In this document: positions 61,724 through 64,000 of the stretch, in pieces
How positions within the stretch are numbered: position 1 is the first letter of the stretch
Layout: each line of letters starts with the position of its first letter
NCBI GenBank assembly: GCA_028274465.1
Contig: CM051458.1
Location: 103,246,855 to 103,310,854, forward strand
Reading direction: 5' to 3'
From: Plantago ovata
Taxonomy: Eukaryota > Streptophyta > Magnoliopsida > Lamiales > Plantaginaceae
DNA: 64,000 nucleotides
Translations under genes and position numbers: made by a program
Notes under the pieces: model-generated
Databases searched by the model: none
What the model was told of the DNA's origin: nothing
The model's input: only the letters and a program-made list of their open reading frames with translations

Positions 61724-62452
61724 GTGACAGGGTCGAACGCAGAAAATTAAGTCGGGGGAGCAATATTTATAAATAGATTAAGGCCTTACATAATTTGGGT
61801 AATTCCATGGGAAAAGAAAAAAAATCAGGGAAAATCCAATATAACATTGTATTATAAAAGTATATTTTATTTAGTTTTATAATGTACTTAGTTATATTCT
61901 TTCATTATAATTTAAAAGTAATTTATGATTAAAATTTATTTAAAAAATCAACTGCTTCCTCCGGTCACTTAGAATCCCACTTTAAAAAATTCATTTGAAA
62001 TTTGAAAATCAATTATTTCCTCCGATTTGACATCAAATTAGTCATAATTCATTGTGAAAAAAAAAAATTTAAAAAGTTTTATTATGAAAATATAATAAGT
62101 ATACTTTCATAATATAATTTTTAAAATTATCTTTTTCATAATGAATTATGATTAATTTGAGGTCAAATTGGACATAACCAAAATCAATAAAATGAAATGG
62201 AGTCTCGCAAGTTACCAAACCAAAAAATAGTAAAATTGTAAACAATAAAAAACAAAGTGGTAGTAGGAGTGTAGTACTAATTACAGTAATTATCCATCAC
62301 GACCGCACCATGGACTCTATTCCAATAAATTAATTCATTCCCAAGCTTCCCCCTATCGATTGTGATTAGGAAAACATAATTTTAATTAATTAACTCAATC
62401 CCATAGGTATAAAACTAAAAAGTTGAAACTTGCGCATGAATGGGCTCGCCCC
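61724..62452. mobile_element. Insertion in unit B of the tandem duplication, with a nested MITE
   Basis: Comparison with unit A shows CAAATATATTCATG followed directly by ATGAAAGAGAAACAC, so this segment is inserted. It starts near GTGACAGGGTCGAACGC and ends GGGCTCGCCCCTGCATG. Inside, about 62026-62176 forms a long inverted repeat (GACATCAAATTAGTCATAAT / ATTATGATTAATTTGAGGTC), a MITE-like hairpin. Confidence 0.6.
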
Positions 62453-62714
62453 TGCATGATGAAAGAGAAACACATAGCTAACTACTACAGTGTCAGTGTC
62501 ATAGGGGAGACGATATAACTCGCAGCCGAATACATAATTGAAAAATTGGAGGGAATTACAAGCAATGAATTAAACCAGTGAAACTTTGGCAAAAGTCATC
62601 TCTTACCCAAGTGTTGGGCACATGCACACTCCTGATTTATATTAATGAGATGTGAATTTTCCTATTTATTTAAGAAAAACCATGAATTTCACAATACTTA
62701 TTCATTAATGGAGA

Positions 62715-62846
62715 TTGCAAAAGGAAGTTTTTTTCTTTTTTTAAACGGCCAAAATTTATTACTAATAAGAGAGCATAAGGAATAAGGAATGCTCGAAATA
62801 AAAGTACAAAAGAAGCTAAGTAAAAAACAAAGCCTGAAGAAACCTA
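62715..62846 (-). mobile_element. LINE-type fragment inserted in the third repeat copy
   Basis: The minus strand ends ATAAATTTTGGCCGTTTAAA followed by an A-rich run, the best preserved copy of the GCCGTTT tail family in the window. It interrupts the repeat word ATTGC(g/a)(g/a)AAGGAAG. Confidence 0.5.
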
Positions 62847-63091
62847 ATTGCGGAAGGAAGAATGATGTACCAGTCAGTCTCTCAGCATGCGGTAGGGGAA
62901 AATTGCAATTTTGGTCCCTTATGTCTTGCTCCACTGTGATTTTAGTCCGAATTATGGCGAATTTTGCGAACTAAGTCCTCTTTCCGCGTTGAATTCGCCG
63001 TATAGGAGTCCAGAGCGCCGTATCTCGTATAATTCGCCTCAGGACAAAAAACGCAAAACAAAGAACAAAAAAACTCAAATATGGAGCTTCA

Positions 63092-63135
63092 TAAGCTCTG
63101 TTTACAAAGCTTAATAAGCTCTGTAAACAGAGCTT
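63092..63135. repeat. Short inverted repeat
   Basis: AAGCTCTGTTTAC and, after about 17 bases, GTAAACAGAGCTT can form a 13-base-pair stem. A further AAGCTCTG lies in the loop. Confidence 0.7.
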
Positions 63136-63428
63136 GACTTCAACAAAAGAAGTCGAAGTATGAAGTAATGAGACGAAGAGCTAAAAATGAACAGAAAGAA
63201 CAGAAAAGTGTATTAATAAACACGCTTATATCGAAGGAAGGGATTGGAGTTGCATGTGAAGATGACAAATTGTATACTACACAGAAGGATGGAATTGTAC
63301 TACATAGCAGTTTCTAATTAGGAATAGTATAAAGAATTAGTTAGCTCATTTTATTTACTTACTTTTCCAGTTCCTTAGAACCCTACTTATTATTGTAATA
63401 TTTCTCCAAGATTTCATAATATCAATAA

Positions 63429-63990
63429 TGTAGCTATTGCAGTAATTCTTGCCTGAACGATTGTCTATGTGGTGGGGCTGTCTTTGAGTATCTACCAAGT
63501 ATTGTTGGAAGAAGAGTTTCCCGGTCGCCCATGGAAGAATCGACACCACCTCTAGGACGTCAGCCTTTGTAAAGCTCAGGACAGGTCATGTTCAACAAGT
63601 AACTCCGAATCCATCGACCGCAGATCAACAAAGAAGAGGCCAGGAAACATCAACAGTTGTCGTGTCAGTGCTTTTAGGCCGCTCAGTATTCTTCAATCTC
63701 CTCTTCGCAGTTGCTACTTGCTTTGGTTATCTTTGTTATTTACAATAAGGAAATCCGATTCCTCAGTTTGGTAAATAGCACTGGAGGAGTGAATTTATGT
63801 TGTTTCACGTATAAAGAACTCATGCAAGCTACTGATGGTTTCAACTTTGAAGGAGGAACTTAGTAGAGGTGCATTTGGAATCGTCGACAGGGGGATGCTT
63901 GATGATTCCAAAACGGCAATTGCAGTAAAGAACTTGACAGAGTCTCTCAATTGGCCAGACTCATCATAAGAATTTAGTTCGCCCGACTCG
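63429..63990 (+). pseudogene. G-type lectin S-receptor-like kinase pseudogene fragment
   Basis: Pieces of a membrane receptor kinase appear in order but in changing frames. A PAN-like Cys-rich end (YCSNSCLNDCLCGGAVFE) is followed by WKKSFPVAHGRIDTTSRTSA, then KLRTGHVQQVTPNPSTADQQ. A transmembrane-like run comes next (VVVSVLLGRSVFFNLLFAVA), ending in a TAA. CFTYKELMQATDGF and KEELSRGAFGIV, the start of the kinase glycine loop, follow after another shift, and then AIAVKNLTESLN with the ATP-binding Lys. Stops and at least three frameshifts break it. The lectin domain would lie upstream and is not seen; most of the kinase is absent before the window ends. The family is known for self/pathogen recognition at the plasma membrane. 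Confidence 0.8.
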
Positions 63991-64000
63991 TCTCCAAATT

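Larger units (their letters stand above)
60265..62890. repeat. Diverged tandem duplication, unit about 0.9 kb, with insertions in the second copy
   Basis: Unit A (about 60265-61190) and unit B (from about 61191) both start GGAGATTGCGGAAGGAAGAA, and a third, broken start lies at 62710-62728 and 62848-62870. Shared blocks: AAAGAACAGAAAGTGAAAG, ATAAGATAGGTATAATATC, AACCAGCAAATATATTCATG, GAAAGAGAAACACATAGCTA, GGGGAGACGATATAACTCGC and ATTAAACCAGTGAAACTTT. Unit B is interrupted by about 730 bases at about 61724-62452. The third start is interrupted by about 130 bases at about 62718-62846. The duplication therefore predates both insertions. Confidence 0.8.
60014..63428. other. Intergenic region with a diverged tandem duplication
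   Basis: It contains the ARM gene 3' flank, two to three copies of a unit of about 0.9 kb described separately, several insertions, and at 62900-63115 a segment with the words GCAATTTTGGTCCCTTA and TTTTAGTCCGAATTATGG, which look like a repeat end. No gene is supported. Confidence 0.55.

Overview
This is nuclear DNA of a flowering plant, most likely a eudicot. It is AT-rich, its genes are split by introns (almost all GT-AG), and the spaces between genes hold Stowaway-like MITEs, a probable Helitron, LINE tails, microsatellites and minisatellites. I cannot name the species. From memory of Arabidopsis, the order UROD / WEB / NPF / BTB / bHLH-like / ARM matches the sister segments At2g40435-At2g40490 and At3g56210-At3g56250, so this looks like one conserved ancestral block.

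Layout. 1-5325 (+): 3' part of the ribosome-biogenesis factor TSR1, open at the window edge. 5943-8929 (-): uroporphyrinogen decarboxylase copy 1 (plastid tetrapyrrole pathway). 9324-13040: a 3.7 kb insertion with Helitron features that carries gene fragments. 13041-13756: a duplicated copy of the 3' end of the HMG-box gene. 13808-16826 (-): uroporphyrinogen decarboxylase copy 2, with two frameshifts. 17852-20113 (-): HMG-box protein. 20935-22778 (-): WEB-family coiled-coil protein. 28525-31219 (-): NPF/POT transporter with a C-terminal frameshift. 34715-37243 (-): small basic protein, a positional candidate for plant sororin. 37904-37976 (-): tRNA-Gln(UUG). 39525-40690 (+): BTB/POZ protein with a 1-base shift. 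41622-43854 (-): bHLH-like/ACT-like regulator. 43.9-54.4 kb: gene-poor. 54467-56646 (-): PPR pseudogene. 57673-60013 (+): ARM-repeat-like protein. 60.2-62.9 kb: diverged tandem duplication containing insertions. 63429-63990 (+): G-type lectin receptor kinase pseudogene.

The genes do not form a pathway; they are independent housekeeping or regulatory genes held together by ancestry. The informative structure is in the 5.9-20 kb segment. There a UROD plus HMG-3'-exon unit was tandemly duplicated, and a Helitron-like element later entered the left copy; the right copy preserves the empty target site. I found no clearly new biological system. The best-supported unusual items are this Helitron with its paralogous empty site, an 18-base LINE tail with a 14-base target duplication in the PPR pseudogene, and a recurring pattern of single-base homopolymer indels in otherwise intact genes. 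That last pattern may be assembly error and should be settled before any gene here is called dead.
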